A DNA stretch of 64,000 bases from Burkholderia anthina (GCF_902498995.1 NZ_CABVLY010000001.1:124001-188000); one strand, 5' to 3'. Counted from the first letter of the stretch, positions 26,692 through 36,644 are shown. The notes: generated by a model from the letters alone, not told the origin. Numbers and translations: made by a program.

Positions 26692-27729
26692 TCAGCGCTG
26701 CCCGACGAGCATGCCGCGCAAATCGCCGAATACCTGCTCGGGACCGAGTTCGCGCAGGCAGTTCAGATGGCCAAGCGGGCACTCGCGTTCGAAGCAGGGA
26801 CTGCATTCGAGATGCAGCCATTGTACCTTCGCCAGCTCCGACAGCGGAGGGGTGTGGCGCGGATCGGTCGATCCGTACAACGCGACGAGCGGCCGGCGCA
26901 GCGCGGCGGCGACGTGCATCAGCCCCGAATCGTTGGTGACGACTCCGTTCGCACGCGCGATCAGCGCGCAGGCCTCGGACAGCGACGTCTGCCCGCACAG
27001 GTTCCGCACGTTCGGCGCGTGGTCGGCGATCGCCTGCGCGGCGGCCGAATCCTTCGGCGAGCCGAGCGCGACGATCTGCGTGTACGGGAACGACTGGTGG
27101 ACGATCGTCGCGAGCGTCGCGAAGTGCTCGGGCGGCCAGCGCTTGGCCGGGCCGTATTCCGCGCCGGGGCAGAACACGACGAGCGGCTTGCGCGTATCGA
27201 GATTGAAGCGCGCGGAGACGCGCGCCGTCTCGTTCAGGTCGGCGTCGAGGCGCGGCGGCGGCAGCGTCTTCATCGACTCGGGCAGCTTCGCGCCCGGCGC
27301 GTATGCGAGCGCCGCGTAGTGGGTCGTCATCGGCGGACGCTCGCCCGACTTGTCGGGGTTCGCGTGCCGCACGTTCAACAGTCCGTAGCGGTGCTCGCCC
27401 GTGTAGCCGATCCGCAGCGGAATGTTCGCGAGCCACGGGATCACCGCCGACTTCAGCGAATTCGGCAGCACGTACGCCGCGTCGTAGCCGACGTCGCGCA
27501 GGTCGCTCGCGAGCTGCCAGCGACGCAGCAACTGCAGCTTGCCGTGCGCGAGATCGGTCGCGTAGACATCGTGGATCTCGGGCATCCGCTCGAGTACGGG
27601 CGCGACCCAGGTGGGCGCGACGGCATCGATCGCGATACGGGGATGGAGTTTCTTCAGCAGCGCAAAAAGCGGCTGCGCCATCAATGCGTCACCGATCCAG
27701 TTCGGTGCGATAACCAGCGCTCGACGCAT
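26692..27729 (-). CDS. waaF: ADP-heptose:LPS heptosyltransferase II
   Basis: A 345-residue family GT9 glycosyltransferase. The N-terminal motif MRRALVIAPNWIGDALMAQPLF is typical of WaaF, as are FCPGAEYGPAKRWPPEHFA and the acceptor/donor region ALIARANGVVTNDSGLMHVAAALRRPLVALYGSTDP. It adds the second heptose to the lipopolysaccharide inner core at the cytoplasmic face of the inner membrane. Full length. The next gene upstream (a zinc-finger protein) is on the same strand 140 bases away. Confidence 0.96.
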   Translation of the reverse strand: MRRALVIAPNWIGDALMAQPLFALLKKLHPRIAIDAVAPTWVAPVLERMPEIHDVYATDLAHGKLQLLRRWQLASDLRDVGYDAAYVLPNSLKSAVIPWLANIPLRIGYTGEHRYGLLNVRHANPDKSGERPPMTTHYAALAYAPGAKLPESMKTLPPPRLDADLNETARVSARFNLDTRKPLVVFCPGAEYGPAKRWPPEHFATLATIVHQSFPYTQIVALGSPKDSAAAQAIADHAPNVRNLCGQTSLSEACALIARANGVVTNDSGLMHVAAALRRPLVALYGSTDPRHTPPLSELAKVQWLHLECSPCFERECPLGHLNCLRELGPEQVFGDLRGMLVGQR

Positions 27730-27869
27730 CAGGTCGACTTCCGATGTCGTAATGAAGCACGGCGCGCGGGCGCCGCGTTCGGGTTGTCAGAACAGGAAAA
27801 GGGCGGCGCGCCGGATGTCCGGCGGCGCCGCCTCGCGAGCGGCGGGCCCGCAGGCCCGGCCGACCGGGC

Positions 27870-28064
27870 TCAGTGGCCCTTGACCACCTCGCCGTCGCGC
27901 AGCTTGTAGCGCGTGCCGCAATACGGGCAGCGCGCTTCGCCGTGCGAGACGTCGATGAACACGCGCGGATGCGCGTTCCAGCGCGTCATGGCCGGGTTCG
28001 GGCAGTAGGCGGGAAGATCCTTGGCCGTCAGCTCGACCAGCGGCATTTCCTTGATTTCACTCAT
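27870..28064 (-). CDS. Zinc-finger domain protein (CHCC type)
   Basis: A 64-residue protein with the zf-CHCC pattern: Cys in AYCPNP, His in WNAHPRVFID, and the pair CPYCGTRY, four zinc ligands as in the NDUFS6-like family. It begins MSEIKEMPLVELTAKDLP at 28064, just after a GAGAACGT site; the longer frame from 28082 adds six residues. It lies about 50 bases downstream of ilvE and is probably co-transcribed. In Burkholderiales this gene commonly accompanies ilvE; its role is unknown. Confidence 0.9.
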   Translation of the reverse strand: MSEIKEMPLVELTAKDLPAYCPNPAMTRWNAHPRVFIDVSHGEARCPYCGTRYKLRDGEVVKGH

Positions 28065-28115
28065 GAGACGTTCTCTTATCACTCTTTTGTGGGGGCGGTC
28101 GGTGCGGTAGCGCGC

Positions 28116-29039
28116 TCAGACCTTCGTCAGCCAGTGCGCGTATTTCGCGTTCTTGCCCGACACGATATCGAAGAATGCCGACTGGAGCTTTTCGGTGACC
28201 GGGCCGCGTGCGCCGCTGCCGATCGTGCGGTTGTCGAGTTCGCGGATCGGCGTGACTTCGGCGGCCGTGCCCGTGAAGAACGCTTCGTCGGCCGTGTAGA
28301 CCTCGTCGCGCGTGATGCGCTTCTCGATCACCTCGATGCCGGCGTCCTTCGCGAGCGTGATGACCGTGTCGCGCGTGATGCCGTCGAGGCACGACGCCAG
28401 GTCGGGCGTGTACAGCTTGCCGTTGTTGACCAGGAAGAAGTTCTCGCCCGAGCCTTCCGACACGTAGCCGTCGACGTCGAGCAGCAGTGCTTCGTCGTAG
28501 CCGTCGGCGGTCGCTTCCTGGTTCGCGAGGATCGAGTTCACGTACCAGCCCGACGCCTTCGCGCGCACCATCGACACGTTCACGTGGTGGCGCGTGAACG
28601 ACGACGTCTTCACACGGATGCCTTTCGCGAGGCCGTCCTCGCCGAGGTACGCGCCCCACGGCCATGCGGCGATCGCGACGTGGATCGTGTTGCCCTTCGC
28701 CGACACGCCGAGCTTTTCCGAGCCGACCCAGATGATCGGGCGCAGGTAGCACGACTCGAGCTTGTTCTCGCGCACGACTTCGAGCTGCGCGGCTTCGAGC
28801 GTCTCGCGATCGAACGGCACGTCCATCTGGAAGATCTTCGCCGAATTCTGCAGACGTTTCGTGTGCTCGGGCAGGCGGAAGATCGCGGTGGCGCCGTCGG
28901 CCGTCTTGTATGCACGCACGCCTTCGAAGACGCCCATGCCGTAGTGCAGCGTATGGGTCAGGACGTGGATCTTGGCGTCGCGCCAGTCGATCAGCTTGCC
29001 GTCCATCCAGATCTTGCCGTCGCGGTCGGCCATTGACAT
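28116..29039 (-). CDS. ilvE: Branched-chain amino acid aminotransferase
   Basis: A 307-residue fold-type IV PLP enzyme that makes Val, Leu and Ile from their keto acids with glutamate. Motifs are LTHTLHYGMGVFEGVRAY, the PLP-lysine region VRAKASGWYVNSILANQEA (Lys in AKASG), GSGENFFLV, and FFTGTAAEVTPIRE, which binds the cofactor phosphate. Full length. Preceded by AGGAGAATCC-type ribosome site. Divergent from azlCD, a branched-chain amino acid exporter pair. Confidence 0.97.
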   Translation of the reverse strand: MSMADRDGKIWMDGKLIDWRDAKIHVLTHTLHYGMGVFEGVRAYKTADGATAIFRLPEHTKRLQNSAKIFQMDVPFDRETLEAAQLEVVRENKLESCYLRPIIWVGSEKLGVSAKGNTIHVAIAAWPWGAYLGEDGLAKGIRVKTSSFTRHHVNVSMVRAKASGWYVNSILANQEATADGYDEALLLDVDGYVSEGSGENFFLVNNGKLYTPDLASCLDGITRDTVITLAKDAGIEVIEKRITRDEVYTADEAFFTGTAAEVTPIRELDNRTIGSGARGPVTEKLQSAFFDIVSGKNAKYAHWLTKV

Positions 29040-29095
29040 AGGATTCTCCTGGAAGCAGTGGGTGCTGCGGGTGGTGTGCGGCGTTGAGCCGGAAA

Positions 29096-29113
29096 GACGC
29101 TTATTTTAGCGTC
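29096..29113 (-). promoter_or_regulatory. Palindrome over the likely -10 of ilvE
   Basis: Perfect inverted repeat GACGCT-N6-AGCGTC whose minus-strand spacer contains TAAAAT, a good -10 for ilvE 57 bases upstream of its ATG. A dimeric regulator bound here would cover the promoter. Identity of the regulator is unknown. Confidence 0.45.
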
Positions 29114-29152
29114 ATTTGGGGTTGAGCCGGTCGGTCGGCGCGGGGCCGGCGC

Positions 29153-29158
29153 TATAAT
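29153..29158 (+). promoter_or_regulatory. -10 element of the azlCD promoter
   Basis: Consensus TATAAT in an otherwise GC-rich region, 88 bases before the azlC ATG. Confidence 0.55.
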
Positions 29159-29245
29159 CGTCCGGCACCGATTCCAATAACGACGGGCCGTGCCGGCAGG
29201 AGACGCCGGAGCCCGGACGAACCGCCCGCTGCGGCCCGCTTTCCC

Positions 29246-30001
29246 ATGCTCGCTCGATTGTCCGCCACCGACCGCTTCGCGCTGATCCAGGGCGCGCGCG
29301 ACTATTCCCCGACGTTGATGGCGATCCTGTCCTGGGGGCTCGTCACCGGCATCGCGATGAGCAAATCGGTGATGACGCTCGGCCAGGCGAGCGCGATGTC
29401 GATCTTCGTCTACGCGGGCTCGTCGCAACTCGCGGTGCTGCCGCTCCTCGTCGCGAAGCTGCCGATCTGGACGGTCCTGCTCACGGCCGCGATGGTCAAC
29501 ATGCGGTTCGTGATCTTCAGCGCCGGGCTTGCTCCCCATTTTTCCTACCTGCCGCTGTGGCGGCGCCTCGCGATCGGCTATTTCAACGGCGACGTGATCT
29601 ACCTGCTGTTCCAGAAACAGGGCTTCGCATACGGCCACGTGCCGGGCAAGGAAGCGTACTTCTGGGGGATGGCGCTCGCGAGCTGGGTGTCGTGGCAGGT
29701 GTCGTCGCTCGCCGGCATCCTCCTCGCGAGCTTCTTTCCCGCGAGCTGGGGGCTGGAGCTGGCCGGCACGCTCGCGCTGATTCCGATCATGGTGGCGGCG
29801 GTCGCGAACCGCTCGACGCTCGCGGCCGTCGCGGTCGCGGGCATCGTGTCGCTGATCGCGTTCGACCTGCCGTACCGGCTCGCGCTGCCGCTCGCGGTGC
29901 TCGCCGCGCTCGCCGCCGGCTGCACGGCCGATTTCTTCGTCGAACGCGCCGACTGGCGGCGCATCCGCACCGAAACCGTGCACGAAAAGGAAATCGAATG
30001 A
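29246..30001 (+). CDS. azlC: Branched-chain amino acid exporter, AzlC subunit
   Basis: A 251-residue inner-membrane protein of the AzlC/YgaZ family with about seven helices; visible family features are GARDYSPTLMAILSWGLVTGIAM and FVYAGSSQLAVLPLL. With AzlD it forms a two-component exporter of valine, leucine and isoleucine (YgaZH, BrnFE relatives). The stop overlaps the azlD start (ATGA), so they are translated together. It is divergent from ilvE, linking synthesis and export of the same amino acids. Confidence 0.93.
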   Translation: MLARLSATDRFALIQGARDYSPTLMAILSWGLVTGIAMSKSVMTLGQASAMSIFVYAGSSQLAVLPLLVAKLPIWTVLLTAAMVNMRFVIFSAGLAPHFSYLPLWRRLAIGYFNGDVIYLLFQKQGFAYGHVPGKEAYFWGMALASWVSWQVSSLAGILLASFFPASWGLELAGTLALIPIMVAAVANRSTLAAVAVAGIVSLIAFDLPYRLALPLAVLAALAAGCTADFFVERADWRRIRTETVHEKEIE

Positions 30002-30321
30002 GCGCGACCGACATCTGGATCGTCATCGTCGGGATGACGATCGTCACGGCGGTCACGCGCGCGCTGTTCCTGATCGGCGGCGAACGCACCGTGCTGCCCG
30101 AGCGCGCGCAACGCGCGCTGCGCTATGCGCCGGCCGCCGCGCTCGTCGCGGTCGTGCTGCCGGACGTGCTCGAAACGCCCGCCGGAATCTCGTTCGCGCT
30201 GTCCAACCATCCGTTCTATGCGGCGCTCGCCGGCCTCGGATGGTTTTTGTGGCGGCGCAGCATGCTCGGCACGATCATCATCGGGATGCTCGTCTTCACC
30301 GTGCTGCGGTTGATCTTCTGA
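29998..30321 (+). CDS. azlD: Branched-chain amino acid exporter, AzlD subunit
   Basis: A 107-residue membrane protein with three to four helices and the AzlD pattern AVTRALFLIGGE and ALRYAPAAALVAVVLPDVL. It starts inside the azlC stop codon. It is the small partner of AzlC in branched-chain amino acid export. Confidence 0.92.
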   Translation: MSATDIWIVIVGMTIVTAVTRALFLIGGERTVLPERAQRALRYAPAAALVAVVLPDVLETPAGISFALSNHPFYAALAGLGWFLWRRSMLGTIIIGMLVFTVLRLIF

Positions 30322-30335
30322 CGCTTCGCCGTGCC

Positions 30336-30354
30336 GGCCCGCCGTGCGCGGGCC
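30336..30354 (+). terminator. GC-rich hairpin after azlD
   Basis: Perfect 7-bp stem GGCCCGC / GCGGGCC with a 5-base loop, 15 bases after azlD. No T run follows, so termination here would be weak or Rho-assisted. Confidence 0.35.
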
Positions 30355-30602
30355 GCCCGGATGCCTGCATTGTTGCGTTGCGGCAATGTGTCGGACATCG
30401 CACACGATCCCAAATAGGCGGAATTCGCCGCCGCGCGGGTCAGTCTGCCGGGTGGATCGGCTAGAATGCCCGTTCGAGATTTTTTACCCGTGCGCGTCAT
30501 GCGAACCGCCAGCCACGGCCGCATCCGGCGCCCTTTCGCGGCAGCCCGCGCACGTTTCAGCGTGAACCCCCTTTCCCCATCCACTACTTCAATCTGTTCA
30601 AC

Positions 30603-31799
30603 ATGAGCCAAGTCAAGCGTCTTACCGACCTGATCGCCGCCGGCCAGCTTGCCGGCAAGCGGGTGTTCATCCGCGCCGACCTGAACGTCCCGCAGGACGA
30701 TCACGGCAACATCACCGAGGACACGCGCGTACGCGCGTCCGTGCCGGCCATCCAGGCCGCGCTCGACGCCGGCGCGGCCGTGATGGTCACGTCGCACCTC
30801 GGCCGTCCGACCGAAGGCGAATTCAAGCCGGAAGACTCGCTCGCGCCGGTCGCGAAGCGCCTCGCCGAACTGCTCGGCCGCGATGTGCCGCTCGTCTCCA
30901 ACTGGGTCGAGAACGGCGTGAACGTCGCGCCGGGCCAGGTCGTGCTGCTCGAGAACTGCCGCGTGAACAAGGGCGAGAAGAAGAATTCCGACGAGCTCGC
31001 GCAGAAGATGGCGAAGCTCTGCGACGTGTACGTGAACGACGCGTTCGGCACCGCGCACCGCGCGGAAGCGACCACCCACGGGATCGCGAAGTACGCGCCG
31101 GTCGCGTGCGCGGGCCCGCTGCTGGCCGCCGAACTCGACGCGCTCGGCAAGGCGCTCGGCAACCCGGCGCGTCCGCTGGTCGCGATCGTCGCGGGTTCGA
31201 AGGTGTCGACCAAGCTGACCATCCTCAAGTCGCTGGCCGGGAAGGTCGACCAGCTGATCGTCGGCGGCGGCATCGCCAACACGTTCATGCTCGCGGCCGG
31301 CCTGCCGATCGGCAAGTCGCTCGCGGAAGCCGATCTCGTCGCCGAGGCGAAGGCGATCATCGACGAAGCGCGCGAGCGCGGCGCGTCGGTGCCGATCCCG
31401 ACCGACGTCGTGACGGCCAAGGAATTCTCGCCGACGGCTGCGGCCACGGTGAAGCAGGTCGCCGACATCGAAGCGGACGACATGATCCTCGACATCGGCC
31501 CGGATACGGCCAAGGCGCTCGCCAGCCAGCTCGAGAAGGCCGGCACGATCGTGTGGAACGGTCCGGTCGGCGTATTCGAATTCGACCAGTTCGGCAACGG
31601 CACCAAGACGCTCGCCGAAGCGATCGCCAAATCGTCCGCGTTCTCGATCGCGGGCGGCGGCGACACGCTCGCGGCCATCGCGAAGTACGGCATCCACGAC
31701 CAGGTCAGCTACATCTCGACGGGCGGCGGCGCCTTCCTCGAGTTCCTCGAGGGGAAGAAGCTGCCGGCGGTGGAAGTGCTCGAAACGCGGGCGGCCTGA
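30603..31799 (+). CDS. pgk: Phosphoglycerate kinase
   Basis: A 398-residue phosphoglycerate kinase (1,3-bisphosphoglycerate plus ADP to 3-phosphoglycerate plus ATP). N-terminal substrate motifs [15 protein letters not shown] and [11 protein letters not shown], nucleotide-binding [31 protein letters not shown] (in parts), and C-terminal [15 protein letters not shown] are all intact. A TAGAAT element at 30462-30467 may be its -10. It heads a glycolytic run with pyk and fba on the same strand. Confidence 0.98.
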   Translation: MSQVKRLTDLIAAGQLAGKRVFIRADLNVPQDDHGNITEDTRVRASVPAIQAALDAGAAVMVTSHLGRPTEGEFKPEDSLAPVAKRLAELLGRDVPLVSNWVENGVNVAPGQVVLLENCRVNKGEKKNSDELAQKMAKLCDVYVNDAFGTAHRAEATTHGIAKYAPVACAGPLLAAELDALGKALGNPARPLVAIVAGSKVSTKLTILKSLAGKVDQLIVGGGIANTFMLAAGLPIGKSLAEADLVAEAKAIIDEARERGASVPIPTDVVTAKEFSPTAAATVKQVADIEADDMILDIGPDTAKALASQLEKAGTIVWNGPVGVFEFDQFGNGTKTLAEAIAKSSAFSIAGGGDTLAAIAKYGIHDQVSYISTGGGAFLEFLEGKKLPAVEVLETRAA

Positions 31800-32083
31800 G
31801 CGTGGCGGCGCGCGCAGGGTTGACCAAGGCCGCGCGCTCCGCGAAAGCGGAGCAGCCGGCCGGCGCGGGCAAGCGCAAACGCGCGCCCGCGCGGGCGAAC
31901 TCAGCCCCGCGCGCACCGGCGGCCGCCGGCGACGCGGCCGTGCAGCACCACGAGATTCAGAACAAAGCGATGCCGGACGCAAGTACCGGCACGCCCCCCG
32001 GAACGGCCGCCGCTGGGCCTGCCGACTCCGGCTCTCGCAGCGTTTCACCCAGCGCATCCACCTTGATCCAGATGAGGAGTTTC

Positions 32084-33520
32084 ATGCAGCGCGCCACCAA
32101 GATAGTCGCCACGATCGGCCCGGCTTCCAGTTCGCCGGAGATTCTGCTGCAGATGATGCAGGCGGGCCTCGACGTCGTGCGGCTCAATTTTTCGCACGGC
32201 ACGGCCGACGATCACCGCCAGCGCGCCGACATGGTGCGCGAGGCCGCCCGCAAGGTCGGCCGCGAGATCGCGATCATGGCCGACCTCCAGGGCCCGAAGA
32301 TTCGCGTCGGCAAGTTCGAGAACGGCAAGACGACGCTCGTGCCGGGCCAGGCCTTCATCCTCGACGCGGGCTGCGAGCTCGGCAACGACGAGCGGGTCGG
32401 CCTCGACTACAAGGAGCTGCCGCGTGACCTGAAGCCGGGCGACCTGCTGCTGCTGAACGACGGCCTGATCGTGCTGACCGTCGAGCGCGTGCTCGGCGAA
32501 GAGATCCATACGATCGTCAAGGTGGGCGGCGAGCTGTCGAACAACAAGGGGATCAACCGCCAGGGCGGCGGCCTGTCGGCGCCCGCGCTGACCGCGAAGG
32601 ACATGGAAGACATCCGCACGGCGATGTCGCTCGGCGCGGATCTGGTCGCGGTGTCGTTCCCGAAGAACGCGACCGACATGGAAATGGCGCGCCAGCTCGC
32701 GAACATCGCGGGCGCGCCGTACGGCATCAAGCCGAAGATGATCGCGAAGATCGAGCGCGCGGAAGCGATTCCGGCGCTGCAGAGCATTCTCGACGCGTCC
32801 GACGGCATCATGGTCGCGCGCGGCGACCTCGCGGTGGAAGTGGGCAACGCGGCGGTGCCGGCGCTGCAGAAGCGGATGATCCGGATGGCGCGCGAGTCGA
32901 ACAAGCTCGTGATCACCGCGACGCAGATGATGGAATCGATGATCCACGCGCCCGTGCCGACCCGCGCGGAAGTGTCGGACGTCGCGAACGCGGTGCTCGA
33001 CGGCACCGACGCGGTGATGCTGTCGGCCGAGACGGCCGCCGGCAAGTACCCGGTCGTCACGATCGAAACGATGGCGGCCGTGTGCGTCGAGGCGGAAAAG
33101 TCCGAAGAGGTCGAGCTGGACAAGGATTTCCTCGACCGAACGTTCACGCGGATCGACCAGTCGATCGCGATGGGCGCGCTGTTCACCGCCTACCACCTGG
33201 GCGCGAAGGCGATCATCGCGCTGACCGAATCGGGCGCGACCGCGCTGTGGATGTCGCGTCACTACACGCACGTGCCGATCTTCGCGCTGACGCCGCGCGT
33301 CGGCAGCGAGCGCACGATGGCGCTGTACCGCAACGTGACGCCGCTGCACGTCGACTTCAACAGCGACCGCGACTCGGCGCTGCAGGCCGCGCTCGAGATC
33401 GTCGTCAAGCAGGGCTACGTCCAGCACGGCGACATGGTCGTGCTGACCGTCGGCGAGCCGATGGGGCAGGCGGGCGGCACCAACACGCTGAAGATCGTGC
33501 GCGTCGGCGAGCATTATTGA
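32084..33520 (+). CDS. pyk: Pyruvate kinase
   Basis: A 478-residue pyruvate kinase (phosphoenolpyruvate plus ADP to pyruvate plus ATP), with RATKIVATIGPASSSPE at the start, the metal and substrate motifs MADLQGPKIRVGKF, IMVARGDLAVEVG and ITATQMMESM, and the C-terminal allosteric domain. The ATG at 32084 follows GAGGAG at a good distance and matches the family start. The same frame stays open upstream as far as a GTG at 31802, two bases after pgk, encoding a basic low-complexity stretch; I treat that as untranslated spacer. A strong terminator follows. Confidence 0.97.
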   Translation: MQRATKIVATIGPASSSPEILLQMMQAGLDVVRLNFSHGTADDHRQRADMVREAARKVGREIAIMADLQGPKIRVGKFENGKTTLVPGQAFILDAGCELGNDERVGLDYKELPRDLKPGDLLLLNDGLIVLTVERVLGEEIHTIVKVGGELSNNKGINRQGGGLSAPALTAKDMEDIRTAMSLGADLVAVSFPKNATDMEMARQLANIAGAPYGIKPKMIAKIERAEAIPALQSILDASDGIMVARGDLAVEVGNAAVPALQKRMIRMARESNKLVITATQMMESMIHAPVPTRAEVSDVANAVLDGTDAVMLSAETAAGKYPVVTIETMAAVCVEAEKSEEVELDKDFLDRTFTRIDQSIAMGALFTAYHLGAKAIIALTESGATALWMSRHYTHVPIFALTPRVGSERTMALYRNVTPLHVDFNSDRDSALQAALEIVVKQGYVQHGDMVVLTVGEPMGQAGGTNTLKIVRVGEHY

Positions 33521-33585
33521 ACGTCGGCGTGCCACCGGCCGGTCGATCGGCCGGCCGCCCGAACTGATCGGGCACCGTTTTTGAC

Positions 33586-33632
33586 GAAAGCCGCGCGGGG
33601 TACGATGCCCCGCGCGGCTTTTTTTCTGTTTT
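33586..33632 (+). terminator. Intrinsic terminator after pyk
   Basis: Perfect 11-bp stem GCCGCGCGGGG (33590-33600) / CCCCGCGCGGC (33608-33618) with a 7-base loop and seven T. The 301 bases between pyk and fba also hold a TAAAAT -10 for fba at 33712-33717 and no gene. Confidence 0.95.
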
Positions 33633-33821
33633 TTGCCCGGATTGTGCCGTGCGAAGGTAACAAATTGCGAGCACGCGCCGCCTGGCGGTCGGAATCGGAG
33701 GCGCTTCGCGATAAAATGCGGCTATTCGACGCTCAGCCGCGCCGCGCCACCCCGGTTTTGCCGGGAGCGAGCGCCGCGCCGGCGTCAGGGCGCACCGGTT
33801 TTCATTCCAAGGAGTTCCACA

Positions 33822-34886
33822 ATGCCTCTCGTATCAATGCGTCAATTGCTGGACCACGCGGCAGAGCACGGTTACGGCCTGCCGGCCTTCAACGTGAACA
33901 ACCTGGAGCAAGTCCAGGCGATCATGGCGGCGGCGGACCAGGTCGGCGCGCCCGTGATCATGCAGGCATCGGCCGGCGCGCGTAAGTACGCGGGCGAGCC
34001 GTTCCTGCGCCACCTGATCGAAGCGGCGGTCGAGTCGTATCCGCACATCCCGGTCGTGATGCACCAGGATCACGGCCAGTCGCCGGCGGTCTGCATGGGC
34101 GCGATCCGCAGCGGCTTCACGAGCGTGATGATGGACGGCTCGCTCGAAGCCGACGGCAAGACGGTTGCGTCGTACGAGTACAACGTCGACGTGTCGCGCA
34201 AGGTCGTCGAAATGGCGCACTCGATCGGCGTGACGGTCGAAGCCGAACTCGGCGTGCTCGGCTCGCTCGAGACGATGAAGGGCGACAAGGAAGACGGCCA
34301 CGGCGCGGAAGGCACGATGACCCGCGAGCAGCTGCTGACCGATCCGGAGCAGGCCGCCGACTTCGTGAAGCTCACGCAGTGCGATGCGCTCGCGATCGCG
34401 ATCGGTACGTCGCACGGCGCGTACAAGTTCTCGAAGAAGCCGACGGGCGACATCCTGTCGATCCAGCGCATCAAGGAAATCCACGCGCGCATCCCGAACA
34501 CGCACCTGGTGATGCACGGTTCGTCGTCGGTGCCGCAGGAACTGCTGGCCGAGATCCGCGAATTCGGCGGCGACATGAAGGAAACCTACGGCGTGCCGGT
34601 CGAGGAAATCCAGGAAGGCATCAAGCACGGCGTGCGCAAGATCAACATCGACACCGACCTGCGTCTCGCGATCACCGGTGCGATCCGCCGCTACATGTTC
34701 GAGAACCCGGGCAAGTTCGATCCGCGCGACTACCTGAAGCCCGCGCGCGAAGCGGCGAAGAAGGTTTGCGTCGACCGCTACCTCGCGTTCGGTTGCGAAG
34801 GCCAGGCCGGCAAGATCAAGCCGGTGTCGCTCGACAAGATCGCCGAACAGTACAAGTCCGGCGCGCTCGCGCAGGTCGTGCGCTGA
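33822..34886 (+). CDS. fba: Fructose-bisphosphate aldolase, class II
   Basis: A 354-residue zinc-dependent aldolase of the Calvin-cycle/CbbA subtype that cleaves fructose 1,6-bisphosphate in glycolysis and runs backwards in gluconeogenesis. [27 protein letters not shown] marks the start; metal ligands are in [19 protein letters not shown] and [10 protein letters not shown], and [17 protein letters not shown] binds phosphate. The ATG at 33822 follows AAGGAG. It has its own promoter and terminator. Confidence 0.97.
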   Translation: MPLVSMRQLLDHAAEHGYGLPAFNVNNLEQVQAIMAAADQVGAPVIMQASAGARKYAGEPFLRHLIEAAVESYPHIPVVMHQDHGQSPAVCMGAIRSGFTSVMMDGSLEADGKTVASYEYNVDVSRKVVEMAHSIGVTVEAELGVLGSLETMKGDKEDGHGAEGTMTREQLLTDPEQAADFVKLTQCDALAIAIGTSHGAYKFSKKPTGDILSIQRIKEIHARIPNTHLVMHGSSSVPQELLAEIREFGGDMKETYGVPVEEIQEGIKHGVRKINIDTDLRLAITGAIRRYMFENPGKFDPRDYLKPAREAAKKVCVDRYLAFGCEGQAGKIKPVSLDKIAEQYKSGALAQVVR

Positions 34887-35061
34887 GACTGTAGTACGAT
34901 TGCCCCGCCCGATGCTGCCCGGTTCCGTCATCGGGCAGGGGCGGGCAGCCCGGTTGCCGGATCCGATCCGGCCCCGGGCAGCCGTTCCGTCCGGCCGAAC
35001 GAGGGCCGGCCGGCAACCGCCCGGGCGCCGTCCCGGCCGGTTCGCCGACGTATTGCAAGAC

Positions 35062-35106
35062 CGCCGTTCCCGCCTGCCGCGGGGAACGGCGTTTCCCTTT
35101 TTGTTT
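35062..35106 (+). terminator. Intrinsic terminator between fba and purC
   Basis: Stem GCCGTTCCC-GC / GC-GGGGAACGGC with a short loop, followed by a T-rich tail (GTTTCCCTTTTTGTTT). It lies 176 bases after fba but only 24 bases before purC, so it could act as a purC leader attenuator as well as the fba terminator. Confidence 0.8.
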
Positions 35107-35129
35107 GGCTCCTTATCTGCGAAAAGACG

Positions 35130-36020
35130 ATGTCTACCCTCTACGAATCCACGCTCCGCTCGCTGCCGCTCCTCGGTCGCGGCAAGGTCCGCGACAACTA
35201 CGCGGTCGGCAACGACAAGCTCCTGATCGTCACGACCGACCGTCTGTCGGCATTCGACGTGATCATGGGCGAGCCGATTCCGAACAAGGGCCGCGTGCTG
35301 AACCAGATGGCGAACTTCTGGTTCGACAAGCTCGCGCACATCGTGCCGAACCACCTGACGGGCGACGCGCCGGAAGCGGTCGTCGCGGCCGACGAGGTCG
35401 AGCAGGTCAAGGGCCGCGCGGCGGTCGTCAAGCGCCTCGAGCCGATCATGATCGAAGCGGTCGTGCGCGGCTACCTGGCCGGCAGCGGCTGGAAGGAATA
35501 CCAGGCGTCGGGCTCGGTGTGCGGCGTGCAACTGCCGGCAGGGCTGCAGAACGCGCAGAAGCTGCCGGAGCCGATCTTCACGCCGGCCGCGAAGGCCGAG
35601 CTCGGCGAGCATGACGAGAACATCACGTTCGAGGAAACCGAGCGCCGCATCGGCACCGAGCTGGCCGCGACGATCCGCGACATCTCGATCAAGCTGTACA
35701 AGGAAGCGGCCGACTACGCGGCGACGCGCGGCATCATCATCGCCGACACGAAGTTCGAATTCGGTCTCGACAACCACGGCAAGCTGTACCTGATGGACGA
35801 AGTGCTGACGGCCGATTCGTCGCGCTTCTGGCCGGCCGACCAGTATCAGGTCGGCACGAACCCGCCGTCGTTCGACAAGCAGTTCGTGCGCGACTGGCTC
35901 GAGGCGCAGCCGTGGGGCAAGACCGCGCCGGCGCCGGCGCTGCCGGCCGACGTCGTCGAGAAGACGGCCGCGAAGTATCAGGAAGCGCTCGAGCGCATCA
36001 CCGGCCAGCCGCTTGCCTGA
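35130..36020 (+). CDS. purC: Phosphoribosylaminoimidazole-succinocarboxamide synthase
   Basis: A 296-residue SAICAR synthetase of the longer, eukaryote-like bacterial type. Motifs include [31 protein letters not shown], the loop [15 protein letters not shown] and [31 protein letters not shown] (in parts). It ligates aspartate to CAIR in purine synthesis. First gene of purC-purE-purK, in pathway order with the CAIR-forming steps. The start is an ATG at 35130 just after the terminator-like hairpin. Confidence 0.97.
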   Translation: MSTLYESTLRSLPLLGRGKVRDNYAVGNDKLLIVTTDRLSAFDVIMGEPIPNKGRVLNQMANFWFDKLAHIVPNHLTGDAPEAVVAADEVEQVKGRAAVVKRLEPIMIEAVVRGYLAGSGWKEYQASGSVCGVQLPAGLQNAQKLPEPIFTPAAKAELGEHDENITFEETERRIGTELAATIRDISIKLYKEAADYAATRGIIIADTKFEFGLDNHGKLYLMDEVLTADSSRFWPADQYQVGTNPPSFDKQFVRDWLEAQPWGKTAPAPALPADVVEKTAAKYQEALERITGQPLA

Positions 36021-36037
36021 CAGAAGGAACGTACGAA

Positions 36038-36559
36038 ATGAGTGAAGTCCAGACCGCCCACACGCACAGCGCGCCGCTCGTCGGCGTGCTGATGGGCTCG
36101 AGCTCCGACTGGGACGTGATGAAGAACGCGGTCGCGATCCTGCAGGAATTCGGCGTGCCGTACGAAGCGAAGGTCGTGTCCGCGCACCGGATGCCCGACG
36201 AGATGTTCGACTACGCGGAGAAGGCGCGCGAGCGCGGGCTGCGCGCGATCATCGCGGGCGCCGGCGGCGCCGCGCACCTGCCCGGCATGCTGGCCGCGAA
36301 GACCACGGTGCCGGTGCTCGGCGTGCCGGTCGCGAGCAAGTACCTGAAGGGCGTCGATTCGCTGCACTCGATCGTTCAGATGCCGAAGGGCGTGCCGGTC
36401 GCGACGTTCGCGATCGGCGAGGCCGGCGCGGCGAATGCGGCGCTGTTCGCGGTGTCGATCCTGTCCGTCACGTCGGTCGACTACGCGAACCGGCTTGCCG
36501 CGTTCCGCGTGCGCCAGAACGAAGCCGCGCACGCGATGGTGCTGCCGCCGCTGGCATGA
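36038..36559 (+). CDS. purE: N5-carboxyaminoimidazole ribonucleotide mutase
   Basis: A 173-residue class I Pur[36 protein letters not shown] and [18 protein letters not shown] are the active-site motifs, including the catalytic His in SAHRMP. It moves the carboxylate from N5 to C4 of the imidazole. The ATG at 36038 follows AGAAGGAAC 17 bases after the purC stop. It acts directly on the product of PurK, encoded next. Confidence 0.97.
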   Translation: MSEVQTAHTHSAPLVGVLMGSSSDWDVMKNAVAILQEFGVPYEAKVVSAHRMPDEMFDYAEKARERGLRAIIAGAGGAAHLPGMLAAKTTVPVLGVPVASKYLKGVDSLHSIVQMPKGVPVATFAIGEAGAANAALFAVSILSVTSVDYANRLAAFRVRQNEAAHAMVLPPLA

Positions 36560-36644
36560 CGGCACCGGCGGCCGCCCTGCCATTCCAGCGGCCGCTTGAC
36601 CCTCCTACTGCGGCGGGCAGCGCCCGCCGCGACCGATCACTGAC

